64,000 bases of DNA from Paraburkholderia bryophila. GTDB taxonomy: Bacteria > Pseudomonadota > Gammaproteobacteria > Burkholderiales > Burkholderiaceae. The position numbers and the translations under genes are program-made. The notes beneath the pieces were generated by a model. That model was given only the letters and a program-made list of their open reading frames with translations. It was not told the origin of the DNA and did no database searches. The first letter of the stretch is position 1; the number at the start of each line of letters is the position of its first letter. Of the stretch, positions 45,677 through 54,949 are shown one piece after another. The DNA lies in contig NZ_JACCAS010000001.1 of the NCBI RefSeq assembly GCF_013409255.1, positions 2,418,001-2,482,000 on the forward strand, in the 5' to 3' direction.

Positions 45677-45946
45677 TTACTGACCTTCGCCGAATTTATC
45701 GGCAATCAGTTTCAACAATGCGTCCATGGCTTCTTTTTCGTCCGAGCCTTCGGTTTCGATCAGCACCGTGCTGCCGATCCCTGCGGCCAGCATCATGACG
45801 CCCATGATGCTCTTGGCATTGATACGGCGGCCGTTACGGCTCATCCAGATTTCCGCCTGGTAGTTGCCCGCGAGTTGCGTCAACTTGGCCGACGCGCGCG
45901 CGTGCAGCCCCAGCTTGTTCACAATAGTCGTTTCCTGTTGCAGCAT
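45677..45946 (-). CDS. ptsH: PTS phosphocarrier protein HPr
   Basis: An 89-residue phosphocarrier. His15 lies in VNKLGLHARASAKL, and the regulatory Ser46 in INAKSIMGVMMLAAGIGS. It relays phosphate from enzyme I to the EIIA-Man protein encoded 96 bases upstream. The Ser46 site in Gram-negative bacteria suggests control by an HPr kinase, which is not encoded in this window. Confidence 0.97.
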   Translation of the reverse strand: MLQQETTIVNKLGLHARASAKLTQLAGNYQAEIWMSRNGRRINAKSIMGVMMLAAGIGSTVLIETEGSDEKEAMDALLKLIADKFGEGQ

Positions 45947-46042
45947 GTGATGGTCCGAAGCGCGGGTAAGTGTTGTGGTGAAGGGTGAAACTGCAAACCG
46001 TTTGCAATGCGTTTGAAGCCTGGGCCAAACCGACCGGTCTGT

Positions 46043-46570
46043 TTAGATGCCGGCCGAATCGGTTTTCTGGGTGAGGTCGGCGCCGACCGGCAGCGCGGGC
46101 AGACAGTCGCCTGGCGCCGCGTCGGGCGGCAAGGCCGGCAGACAATCGCCCGAGGCGGCGCATGGCGCGACGGGCGCCGGCGTGGCGGGTCCGATCGCGT
46201 GCACGCCCTTGGTCGCGCCGGAGAGTGCCTTGTCGACCAACGTGTCGAGCGGCGTGGCGCGATAACAGACCGCGCGCACCAGCATCGGCAAATTGACGCC
46301 GCACAGCACGCGCACGTCCGGCAGCGAAGCGAGCCGACCGGCGATATTCGCGGGCGTGGCGCCGAACATATCGGTGAGCACGAGCGCGCCGTTTTCTTCC
46401 CGGAGACGTTCGATCTCGGCGTTCGCGAAAGCAACCCGTTCAACGGGATCGCAATCGGGCGAGACGTCGATCACGCCGATGCGTGCCGGCAAGCCACCAT
46501 AGATGTGCGAAATACAATCGCGCAACGCGGTGGCGAACGGAGCGTGCGCAATGATCAGAATGCCTGCCAT
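46043..46570 (-). CDS. PTS EIIA component, mannose family (regulatory-type)
   Basis: A 175-residue protein with an EIIA-Man fold: GILIIAHAPFATALRDCISHIYGG (His9 or nearby as phospho site), VLTDMFGATPANIAGRL and VLCGVNLPMLVRAVCYR. The last 50 residues are an Ala/Pro-rich tail in which GDCLPALP occurs twice, 14 residues apart; that tail is not part of the fold. No EIIB/C/D permease adjoins, so it probably belongs to a regulatory PTS like that of Ralstonia and other proteobacteria. ATG 46570. Confidence 0.9.
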   Translation of the reverse strand: MAGILIIAHAPFATALRDCISHIYGGLPARIGVIDVSPDCDPVERVAFANAEIERLREENGALVLTDMFGATPANIAGRLASLPDVRVLCGVNLPMLVRAVCYRATPLDTLVDKALSGATKGVHAIGPATPAPVAPCAASGDCLPALPPDAAPGDCLPALPVGADLTQKTDSAGI

Positions 46571-46893
46571 ATCAGCCTTACTGCAAAAAAACGGCCCCGA
46601 ACCGTGGACCAGGACAAAGCCTTGGCCCCAAGCGCCCTCGACCGGCCGTGGGCCATGAGGACCGGAACGCATCATCTGACGAGCCCGGCGCCGTGCCGGA
46701 CAGGACGCCGGCAGCGCTGAAAAACGGCTCGATCACAGTCCGCAACCTATGCCCCGGGCATCGCTCGGATGCCGTCGATTCGGCTTGGCGCGGGAGAGCG
46801 GGCATTGTAGCAGGCCCATTTTCGCTCCAAAGCCGGTGTTCTGCCTGATGCGGATTTACTACACAGTTTGGGGGCTGTGGCGGGCATTCAAGG
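46571..46893. other. gap between gshB and the EIIA-Man gene
   Basis: About 320 bases without a recognisable gene. Small frames in it look like random GC-rich sequence. A promoter for the EIIA-Man-ptsH genes is expected here, but I could not identify one. Confidence 0.5.
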
Positions 46894-47850
46894 TTAGGCC
46901 GCCGCGCGCTCCAACGCGTCGATAAACATGGCGGCGACGTCGAAACCGGTCTGATCCATGATCTCGCGGAAACAGGTCGGGCTCGTGACGTTGACCTCGG
47001 TCAGCCAGTCGCCGATCGCATCCAGCCCGGCCAGCAGCAAACCGCGCGCAGCCAGCACCGGCGCGAGCGTGTCGGCGATCTTGCGGTCATGCTCGGTCAA
47101 CGGACGCGCCACGCCGAGGCCACCCGCCGCGAGATTGCCGCGCACTTCATTACCCTGAGGAATCCGCGCCAGCGAATACGGCACCGCTTCGCCGCCGATC
47201 AGCAGAATGCGCTTGTCGCCCTCCTTGATCTCGGGGATGAATTTCTGCGCCATCACCGAACGCGCGCCGTCATGGCTCAGCATTTCGATGATCGACCCCA
47301 GGTTCATGCCGTCCGCCTTCACGCGGAACACGCCCATGCCGCCCATGCCGTCGAGCGGTTTCAGGATCACGTCGCCATGCTGTTCGTGGAACGCGCGCAG
47401 ACGGGCTGCGTCGCGCGTGACCAGCGTGGGCGTAACGAACTCTGCGAATTCGCCGATCGCCAGCTTTTCCGAATGGTCGCGAATCGCCTGCGGCTTGTTG
47501 AAGATGCGCGCGCCGCCGCGCTCGGCCATTTCAAGCAGCCACGTCGACGTGACGTATTCCATGTCGAACGGCGGGTCCTTGCGCATCACCACGGCGCTGA
47601 AGCTCTTGAGCGAGCGCGCTGCGGGTGCGTCGGCTGCGTACCACGTGTCGCGATGCAGATCGGTCACGTCGCCGACAATCGCGAAGCGCTGCACGTTCGC
47701 CTCGACGTCGCCGCCGGTCCATGCCAGATGCTTCGGTTCGCAGGCGTACACCGTGTGACCACGGCGTGCCGCTTCGGCCATCATCGCGTAGGTCGAGTCT
47801 TTGTAGATCTTGAACTGCGTGAGCGGATCGGCGATGAAAAGAATGTCCAT
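46894..47850 (-). CDS. gshB: glutathione synthase
   Basis: A 318-residue ATP-grasp ligase joining gamma-glutamylcysteine and glycine. MDILFIADPLTQFKIYKDSTYAMMAEAARRGH is the standard N-terminus; RKDPPFDMEYVTSTWLLE, ILKPLDGMGGMGVFR and INVTSPT-like EVNVTSPTCFREI are conserved. ATG 47850 gives the normal family length. It lies 100 bases after gshA and probably shares its transcript. Confidence 0.97.
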   Translation of the reverse strand: MDILFIADPLTQFKIYKDSTYAMMAEAARRGHTVYACEPKHLAWTGGDVEANVQRFAIVGDVTDLHRDTWYAADAPAARSLKSFSAVVMRKDPPFDMEYVTSTWLLEMAERGGARIFNKPQAIRDHSEKLAIGEFAEFVTPTLVTRDAARLRAFHEQHGDVILKPLDGMGGMGVFRVKADGMNLGSIIEMLSHDGARSVMAQKFIPEIKEGDKRILLIGGEAVPYSLARIPQGNEVRGNLAAGGLGVARPLTEHDRKIADTLAPVLAARGLLLAGLDAIGDWLTEVNVTSPTCFREIMDQTGFDVAAMFIDALERAAA

Positions 47851-47950
47851 GAAGGTCCCGGTGCGCCCTGATGGGCTTGGCATTGAGCGTCAAACTACGC
47901 GTTGAAAATGACAATGGCGGCACGCGCCGCCATCGACCACCCTGGGTGGC

Positions 47951-49240
47951 TTAAACCTGAATCGCTTCCGGATCGGTCTTTTCCAGCTCGACCGAAGCGG
48001 CCAGCAAACCCAGCCGCGCCACCACGCCATACATATAGAAGCGGTTCGGCGGCGCCGCGCCGGGCTTGGCGTGGGCGTCCGGCAGCGCCGTGTGCTCGAA
48101 GCCCAGCGGCACGAAGTGCGCGCCCGGCGCATTCAGATTCTGGTCGCGCTCACGGCTGCCATGCACGCGATAGAAGCCGCCCACGACGTAACGGTCGATC
48201 ATGTACACGACCGGTTCCGCGACTTCGTCGCCGAGCCGTTCGAAGGTGTACACGCCTTCCTGCACGATCACGTCGTGCACTTCGAGACCGTCTTTGGTCG
48301 CGGCCATCTTGGCGCGTTCGCGCTTGGTGAGCGCGGCGACTTCGGAGGCGTCGTGCACCGTCATCACGCCCATGCCATACGTGCCGGCATCCGACTTGAT
48401 CACGACATACGGTTTCTCGGAGATGCCGTACTCGCGATACTTCTTGGCAATCTTCTTCAGCACGCCGTCGATCGCATCGGTCAGCGCTTCCTCGCCGGTG
48501 CGCTCCTGGAAGTCGACGCCTTCCACGTGCGCGAAGTACGGATTGATCATCCACGGATCGATCTCGACCATCTTCGCGAACTTCTTCGCGACGTCGTCGT
48601 AGCAGGAGAAATGCGTGGACTTACGACGCACGGCCCAGCCGGCATGCAACGGCGGCAGCAGATATTGCTCGTGCAGATTTTCCAGAATCGGCGGAATCCC
48701 GCCCGACAGATCATTGTTCAGCAGAATCGAACACGGATCGAAATTCTTCAGCCCCAATCGCCGCGGCGTGCGTTCGAGCGGTTCGAGCACGAGCTTCTGG
48801 CCGTCGGACAGCGCGATCGTGACCGGCCCGTTGATGCTGTCGTCGAGCGTGCCGAAGCGTACGTTCAAACCGGCCTGACGCATGATCGCCGCCAGCCGGG
48901 CGACGTTCTCGAGATAAAACGCGTTGCGGGTATGGCGCTCGGGAATCACCAGCAGGTTTTTCGCGTCCGGGCAGATCTTTTCGATCGACGCCATCGCGGC
49001 CTGCACGGCGAGCGGCAGCACTTCCTGCGGCAGATTGTTGAATGCGCCGGGGAACAGATTGGTGTCGACCGGCGCGAGCTTGAAGCCCGCGTTACGCAGG
49101 TCGACCGAACAGTAGAACGGCGGCGTGTGCTCCTGCCATTCGAGCCGGAACCAGCGTTCGATGGCGGGCGTGGCGTCGAGGATCTTCCGCTCGAGGTCGA
49201 GCAGCGGGCCGTTTAACGCCGTAACTAGGTGCGGAACCAT
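47951..49240 (-). CDS. gshA: glutamate-cysteine ligase
   Basis: A 429-residue enzyme of the proteobacterial GshA group distinct from the E. coli form. LRNAGFKLAPVDTNLFPGAFNNL, ILLNNDLSGGIPPILENLHEQYLLPPLHAGWAVRRKSTHF and VIKSDAGTYGMGVMTV (ATP-binding loop) identify it. It makes gamma-glutamylcysteine for GshB, encoded next on the same strand. The start is MVPHLVTALNGPL at 49240. Confidence 0.94.
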   Translation of the reverse strand: MVPHLVTALNGPLLDLERKILDATPAIERWFRLEWQEHTPPFYCSVDLRNAGFKLAPVDTNLFPGAFNNLPQEVLPLAVQAAMASIEKICPDAKNLLVIPERHTRNAFYLENVARLAAIMRQAGLNVRFGTLDDSINGPVTIALSDGQKLVLEPLERTPRRLGLKNFDPCSILLNNDLSGGIPPILENLHEQYLLPPLHAGWAVRRKSTHFSCYDDVAKKFAKMVEIDPWMINPYFAHVEGVDFQERTGEEALTDAIDGVLKKIAKKYREYGISEKPYVVIKSDAGTYGMGVMTVHDASEVAALTKRERAKMAATKDGLEVHDVIVQEGVYTFERLGDEVAEPVVYMIDRYVVGGFYRVHGSRERDQNLNAPGAHFVPLGFEHTALPDAHAKPGAAPPNRFYMYGVVARLGLLAASVELEKTDPEAIQV

Positions 49241-49386
49241 TGATCACTCGCAGACTGGAGAAAAAAGATTGTATTGCAAATGCTTTGTCCATTTGGGGAC
49301 GGTTTCTCCATTCGCAAGCGGATGCGAATGCATTCTCGCTATCGTGATGATAGGCGGGGAAAACTACTGTTTACAAGATAAGCGCC

Positions 49387-49415
49387 AAGAAAAAAGCCCG
49401 CCATGAAAGGCGGGC
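49387..49415 (-). terminator. terminator of the glnK-amtB operon
   Basis: GCCCGCC (49395-49401) and GGCGGGC (49408-49414) with a six-base loop, followed on the minus strand by a six-T run. It lies 60 bases after the amtB stop. Confidence 0.9.
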
Positions 49416-49476
49416 CAAAATCGCTGCGCTTGTTGCTGTCGGGTCAGCGCCGCCGGGCGGCGCCGACTGCCGGAGT

Positions 49477-50985
49477 TTATTCGACGTGTTCGCCGTGCAG
49501 GCTCACGTCCAGACCTTCGCGTTCCTGTTCTTCCGTCACGCGAATGCCCATCACCATATCGATCACCTTCAGCAGGATGTAGCTCACCACGCCGCTGTAG
49601 ACCAACGTGGTCAGCACGCCCTTGGCTTGCAGAACGACACTGCCGTCCGCGCCGCCGATGTCCTTGACCGCGAACACACCGGTCAGCAGCGCACCCACGA
49701 TCCCGCCGATGCAGTGCACGCCGAACGCGTCGAGCGAGTCGTCGTAACCGAGCTTGTGCTTGAGCCACGTAGCCGACCAGAAGCAGATCACGCCTGCCGC
49801 AATGCCGATCACCAGCGAGCCCGTCATCCCGACGAAGCCCGAAGCCGGCGTAATCGCCACCAGACCTGCCACGGCGCCCGACACGATACCGAGTACCGAC
49901 GGCTTACCCTTGGTTGCCCATTCGGCGAACATCCATGCGAGTGCTGCTGCGGCCGTTGCCACTTGCGTTGCAAACATCGCGAAACCGGCACGGCCGTCAG
50001 CCGCCACTGCCGAACCCGCGTTGAAGCCGAACCAGCCCACCCACAGCATCGCGCCACCAATCAGCGTGAGCGTCAGGTTGTGCGGCGCCATGGCTTCCTT
50101 GCCGTAACCGACACGCTTGCCGAGCACCAGCGCGCAGACCAGCGCCGCGATACCGGCGTTGATGTGCACCACCGTGCCGCCCGCGAAGTCGAGGATGCCC
50201 GCGCTAGCCAGCCAGCCGGTCGGTTCCCAGACCATGTGCGCGATCGGCGAGTAGACGATGATCGACCACAGCGTCATGAACACCAGCATCGCCGAGAACT
50301 TCATACGGTCGGCAAACGCGCCCGTGATCAGTGCCGGGGTGATGATCGCGAACGTCATCTGATAGACGACGTAGACCGTTTCGGGAATCGTCGGGGCCAG
50401 GTGGCTGACGGTCAGCGTCGTGGCCTTGTCGCCCTTGATGTAGTTCATGCCCGCCATGAAGAAGCGCGAGAAACCGCCGATGAACGAGTTGCCCGGCGTG
50501 AAGGCCAGGCTGTAGCCCACCACCACCCAGATAATCGACACGAGGCAGGTGATCGCGAAGCTTTGCATCAGGATCGCGAGCACGCTTTTCTTGCGGACCA
50601 TGCCGCCGTAGAACAGCGCCAGACCCGGGATCGTCATGAACAGCACGAGCGCGGTGGAGGTCAGCATCCAGGCGGTGTCGCCCGAATTGATCTTCGACGA
50701 ATCGACCGAGAACGGCGCGGTCGGAGCAGCCGGCGCAGCGTCCGATGCTGCTGGTGCGGCGACAGCGGCGCTGGCAGCCGGCGCGGCGGACGCGTCAGCG
50801 GCCGGTGCCGAAGCCGCGGCGGCGGCAGGCGCAGCCGAAGCGTCCGGCGCCGGCGCACTCGCCGTCGTATCGGAAGCAGCGGCCGAAGCGGCTGCGGGGG
50901 CGGAAGCGTCGTCCGCGAGGGCGGCGCCGATACCGCCCGCGAGCAGCGAACCGGCCATCAGCAAGGACATCAATAGTTTGCGCAT
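49477..50985 (-). CDS. amtB: ammonium transporter AmtB
   Basis: A 502-residue ammonium channel with a signal peptide and eleven helices. Signatures include WMLTSTALVLFMTIPGLALFYGGMVRKKS, DFAGGTVVHINAGIAALV and DDSLDAFGVHCIGGIVGALLTGVF, with the pore histidines in VVHIN and GVHCIGG. Between the signal peptide and the channel lies an extra segment (about 26-92) made almost only of Ala, Ser, Pro and Asp. AGAGGAAACGAAG precedes ATG 50985. GlnK, encoded 44 bases upstream, closes the channel when nitrogen is sufficient. Confidence 0.96.
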   Translation of the reverse strand: MRKLLMSLLMAGSLLAGGIGAALADDASAPAAASAAASDTTASAPAPDASAAPAAAAASAPAADASAAPAASAAVAAPAASDAAPAAPTAPFSVDSSKINSGDTAWMLTSTALVLFMTIPGLALFYGGMVRKKSVLAILMQSFAITCLVSIIWVVVGYSLAFTPGNSFIGGFSRFFMAGMNYIKGDKATTLTVSHLAPTIPETVYVVYQMTFAIITPALITGAFADRMKFSAMLVFMTLWSIIVYSPIAHMVWEPTGWLASAGILDFAGGTVVHINAGIAALVCALVLGKRVGYGKEAMAPHNLTLTLIGGAMLWVGWFGFNAGSAVAADGRAGFAMFATQVATAAAALAWMFAEWATKGKPSVLGIVSGAVAGLVAITPASGFVGMTGSLVIGIAAGVICFWSATWLKHKLGYDDSLDAFGVHCIGGIVGALLTGVFAVKDIGGADGSVVLQAKGVLTTLVYSGVVSYILLKVIDMVMGIRVTEEQEREGLDVSLHGEHVE

Positions 50986-51029
50986 CTTCGTTTCCTCTTG
51001 TCGCTTATCTGTGTCGCTATCTTTTGTTG

Positions 51030-51656
<627 letters not shown>

Positions 51657-51734
51657 TCATGCGGCAACGGCACGCAACGGGCAATGCACCAAGACCGCCC
51701 ATTCGCCGTGACAAAGCACAGGCGTAACGAAACA

Positions 51735-51751
51735 TGCACATTTTTTGTGCA
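51735..51751. promoter_or_regulatory. NtrC-type binding site
   Basis: TGCAC-ATTTTTT-GTGCA, an exact TGCAC-N7-GTGCA palindrome of the NtrC enhancer type, about 230 bases upstream of the glnK sigma-54 promoter and 14 bases before the ubiK start codon. Two GCACCAA half-sites lie between (51644-51650, 51686-51692). Confidence 0.65.
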
Positions 51752-51765
51752 CCAAGGGGAACACC

Positions 51766-52023
51766 ATGAAACAACCGAACGACGTTTTTAACGACTTCCA
51801 GGCGCGCATGAGCGAGCTGTTCAAGAACTCGCCGGCCAAAGATGTCGAACGCAACGTCAAAGCCATGCTGTCGCAGGGTTTTTCGAAGCTCGACCTGGTC
51901 ACGCGTGAAGAATTCGATACGCAGACACAGGTGCTGGTGCGCACCCGCGCGCGCCTTGAAGAACTGGAGCGCCGCGTCGCCGAGCTCGAACAGAAGCTGC
52001 CGGTCGCGACCCAGACGCCGTAA
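51766..52023 (+). CDS. ubiK: accessory factor UbiK family protein
   Basis: An 85-residue protein of the UbiK/YqiC (BMFP) family: an amphipathic N-terminal helix (MKQPNDVFNDFQARMSELFKNSPAKDVERNVKAMLSQGFSKLDLVTREEFDTQ) and a C-terminal coiled coil (VLVRTRARLEELERRVAELEQKL). UbiK helps organise aerobic ubiquinone biosynthesis. ATG 51766 follows AAGGGGAACACC. It is divergent from glnK, and the NtrC-type palindrome overlaps its leader. Confidence 0.92.
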   Translation: MKQPNDVFNDFQARMSELFKNSPAKDVERNVKAMLSQGFSKLDLVTREEFDTQTQVLVRTRARLEELERRVAELEQKLPVATQTP

Positions 52024-52147
52024 CGCCCTACTGCGCAGCGTCAGCGCTGCCGCAGTGCTGCCCACTTCACAGGCAAGCGAGCCGTGACGTCATCAGCGTT
52101 TTAGGGGACTTGCGCGCGCCCCGGCGCGCCGTCCGACGGGAGAAAAC

Positions 52148-53755
52148 ATGTCGCTTGCCGTGGTGCGCAGTCGCGCGCCGGCCTCTGGCCGCGCGCCTGA
52201 AGTAACCGTCGAGGTCCACCTCGCGAACGGATTACCCTCTTTTTCGATCGTCGGCCTGCCTGATCTGGAAGTGCGCGAAAGCCGCGAGCGCGTGCGCGCG
52301 GCGCTGCAGAACTGCAACTTCGATTTCCCCGTACGACGTATCACCGTCAATCTGGCGCCCGCCGATTTGCCGAAGGAATCCGGCCGTTTCGATCTGCCGA
52401 TCGCGCTGGGCATTCTGGCGGCGAGCGGGCAGATTCCCGCCGAGTCGTTGCTGCATCGCGAGTTTGCCGGCGAGTTGTCGCTGACCGGCGCGCTGCGGCC
52501 CATGCGCGGCGCGTTTGCGATGGCGTGCGGGACGGCGCGCGGTGCGGATGCGTTGAATGGAGGCGCTTCGACGGCGGCTGGTGCGGCCGGCCCAGCAGTG
52601 TCGGCCGGAGAGCGGATCGAGGCCCATCCCACGCCACAGCTCTACCTGCCCGCCGCGAGCGCAGCGGAAGCGGCGCTCGTACCCGGCGTCGATGTCTACG
52701 GCGCCGCCGACCTGCCCTCGCTCTGCGCCCACCTCGCGGGCGAACCGGACTCGCGGCTCGCGCCGGTTGCGGCTCCCAACCTCGCCGACATCGCACCTGC
52801 CGCGAGGCCTCTGGACATGGCCGACGTCATCGGCCAACGCGCCGCGCGCCGTGCACTCGAAGTCGCCGCGGCCGGCGGACACCACGTGTTGCTGATCGGA
52901 CCGCCCGGCGCGGGCAAGTCCATGCTCGCCGCGCGCTTGCCGAGCCTGCTGCCGCCCATGACCGACGACGAAGCACTGAGCTCAGCCGCCCTGCTGTCCG
53001 CCAGCCGCACGGGCTTCATGCCGTCGCAGTGGCGGCAGCGGCCGTTTCGCGCGCCGCATCATTCGTCGAGCGCGGCGGCGCTGGTCGGCGGACGCAATCC
53101 GCCTCAACCGGGTGAGATCACGCTGGCGCACCTCGGCGTGCTGTTCCTCGACGAACTGCCTGAATTCGATCGTCATGTCCTTGAGACGCTGCGCGAGCCG
53201 CTCGAAGCCGGCCGCATCACCATTTCGCGCGCCGCCTTGCAGGCGGATTTTCCGGCGGCCTGCCAGTTGATCGCCGCGATGAATCCGTGTCCGTGCGGCT
53301 GGCGCGGTGACCCCGGCGGACGCTGCCGCTGCACGCCGGAGATCGCGGCGCGCTATCTGCGCAAGCTGTCCGGGCCGCTGCTCGACAGAATCGATATCCA
53401 GATCGAAATTCCGGCGCTCACATCGGCGGAACTGTCGGCACGTTCGAGCGTGATCGGGGAAGCCAGCGCGGCCATCGCCCAGCGGGTAGCCGCGGCTCGC
53501 GAACGGCAGTTGCAACGGCAGGGCAAAACCAACCGCGAACTCTCAGGACGGGAAGTAGACGAAGTCTGCCGCCCGGATGCGGCGGGCGAAACCCTGCTGC
53601 GCGAAGCCGGGGAGCGCTTCGGCTGGTCGGCGCGCGCTTATTACCGGGTTCTGAAGGTCGCGCGGACCATCGCGGACCTCGCCGGTGCGGCCATGCCGAG
53701 CGGCGCGCAGATCGGCGAGGCGATTCAGTATCGGCGCGCCTTCGGATCGCTATGA
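52148..53755 (+). CDS. comM: YifB/ComM family Mg-chelatase-like AAA+ ATPase
   Basis: A 535-residue helicase-like ATPase that promotes branch migration during natural transformation. The Lon-protease-like N-domain (EVHLANGLPSFSIVGLPDLEVRESRERVRAAL), Walker A in LIGPPGAGKSMLA, RPFRAPHHSSS, Walker B in VLFLDELPEF, a zinc motif CPCG...CRC, and a C-terminal Mg-chelatase domain are present. An extra, low-complexity segment (about 128-164, Ala/Gly/Thr-rich) interrupts the N-domain, making the protein about 30 residues longer than usual. Confidence 0.94.
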   Translation: MSLAVVRSRAPASGRAPEVTVEVHLANGLPSFSIVGLPDLEVRESRERVRAALQNCNFDFPVRRITVNLAPADLPKESGRFDLPIALGILAASGQIPAESLLHREFAGELSLTGALRPMRGAFAMACGTARGADALNGGASTAAGAAGPAVSAGERIEAHPTPQLYLPAASAAEAALVPGVDVYGAADLPSLCAHLAGEPDSRLAPVAAPNLADIAPAARPLDMADVIGQRAARRALEVAAAGGHHVLLIGPPGAGKSMLAARLPSLLPPMTDDEALSSAALLSASRTGFMPSQWRQRPFRAPHHSSSAAALVGGRNPPQPGEITLAHLGVLFLDELPEFDRHVLETLREPLEAGRITISRAALQADFPAACQLIAAMNPCPCGWRGDPGGRCRCTPEIAARYLRKLSGPLLDRIDIQIEIPALTSAELSARSSVIGEASAAIAQRVAAARERQLQRQGKTNRELSGREVDEVCRPDAAGETLLREAGERFGWSARAYYRVLKVARTIADLAGAAMPSGAQIGEAIQYRRAFGSL

Positions 53756-54087
53756 GGTGAAAAATAGGCTGTCAAGACTTGACTTATGCACATACGGGCG
53801 TTCCAAACAGATTCGGATACAACTGAAAGGTCCGCTGCCGCACGCACGAGAAAAGCGTTGATTCTATTGAAGTTTTTTAATCACACAGCACAAGCCGAAT
53901 CTGACAGAGAGCCCACCGGATGGGCATCCGCGACAATTTTCGCCGAGTTCTCAACAGAGTTATCCACAGGACCTGCGGGCAATGGAAAAACTTCAACGTA
54001 AACCGGGAATTAGCGCGCGATGCTACGAATGAACTTTCACTGTGCCCAGCGATCTATCGCGCGCCGAATCGGCCAAAAATACCCGTT
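53756..54087. other. AT-rich intergenic region with a DnaA box
   Basis: About 330 bases without a convincing gene; composition is visibly richer in A and T than the surroundings. A perfect DnaA box TTATCCACA lies at 53960-53968. Short frames starting at 53786 and 53920 have no protein-like features. Confidence 0.6.
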
Positions 54088-54777
54088 TTAATACAGCTGA
54101 AACGACGAAAAAAATTGGTCGACCTGTTCCTGCTGCAGCGGTTTGGACGCAATGATGGCCGCCTGGTAGACGTGGCGCCCGCGCGCCACCAGCCGCGCGT
54201 AGACGGTGCGCGTTTCGTGCTGCGAGCCGGCTTCGCCGCTCAGCTTCATCTCCAGACCCAGCACCTGGCCGCCCGCGGCGAGCGGAATCTGGACCGCTCG
54301 CGTGTCCGGCGCGGCGCCCACGTTGCGGGCGAGCCCCGTGCGCAGGAAGTCCAGCGCGGCGCGCTGGGTCGCTTCGTTGTCGTTCGGCAGCATGACCGTG
54401 CCGACGGCGAACACCGCGTCGCCGGCCTCGGCGGTTTGCATCGCCATCTGCATCGACACGCCGCCGATCTGCACCGCCCGCTGATCGTTGCCCGGCTTGG
54501 CCGGCAGGTCGACGGTGTAGCCGTTGTCGTTATTCATGATGGTGCGCCAGTCGAAAGTCGGCGAGCAGGCGCTCAGCGCGGCGCCCAGCGCCAGCATGCA
54601 AGCCGCGGTACCGAAGAGCGTCCATGCGCGTGGCGCACGCCGGGCAGCACCCTCGCCCGCCGGTTGCCGACTGCCGCGCGAACCCACGGCGAACCGGTTG
54701 AGAAAAGGAAGACGACGCGGAATTCGAGCGAAGAAGAAACCGGCGCGATGCAAAACGTCAAAAGCAGTTCGGAACAT
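54088..54777 (-). CDS. predicted lipoprotein of unknown function
   Basis: A protein of up to 229 residues with a lipobox-type signal (WTLFGTAACMLALGAALSAC) about 70 residues from the first ATG, so the true start is probably further in and the mature protein about 160 residues. The exported part (TFDWRTIMNNDNGYTVDLPAKPGNDQRAVQIGGVSMQMAMQTAEAGDAVFAVG) resembles small lipoproteins found in Burkholderia; no catalytic motif is visible. Divergent from the tlpA-like gene. Confidence 0.7.
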   Translation of the reverse strand: MFRTAFDVLHRAGFFFARIPRRLPFLNRFAVGSRGSRQPAGEGAARRAPRAWTLFGTAACMLALGAALSACSPTFDWRTIMNNDNGYTVDLPAKPGNDQRAVQIGGVSMQMAMQTAEAGDAVFAVGTVMLPNDNEATQRAALDFLRTGLARNVGAAPDTRAVQIPLAAGGQVLGLEMKLSGEAGSQHETRTVYARLVARGRHVYQAAIIASKPLQQEQVDQFFSSFQLY

Positions 54778-54861
54778 GGGGACGGAAGATCGGACTGACG
54801 AGAACGTAAAACCCTATTATCCGCTGCCGGCCGGCGTCCTGCCCCGCCACCCGAATGGCGC

Positions 54862-54867
54862 TACAAT
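54862..54867 (+). promoter_or_regulatory. possible -10 of the tlpA-like gene
   Basis: TACAAT within GGCGCTACAATAGCG, about 85 bases before the start codon. No good -35 was found. Confidence 0.35.
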
Positions 54868-54949
54868 AGCGACGCTAAACAGTCCCGGGCCCCAGGCCCA
54901 AACCGGCGCACTGTCCCGCGCGTTCTGCGCGACTCTCGAGGTTCCGTTC

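Noticed and set aside
53960..53968. DnaA box considered as part of a replication origin
   Set aside because: Only one box is present; dnaA, gyrB or parAB are absent, and there is no repeat cluster.
53786..54001. 71-codon frame after comM
   Set aside because: There is no ribosome binding site, no recognisable fold, and AT-rich non-coding character.
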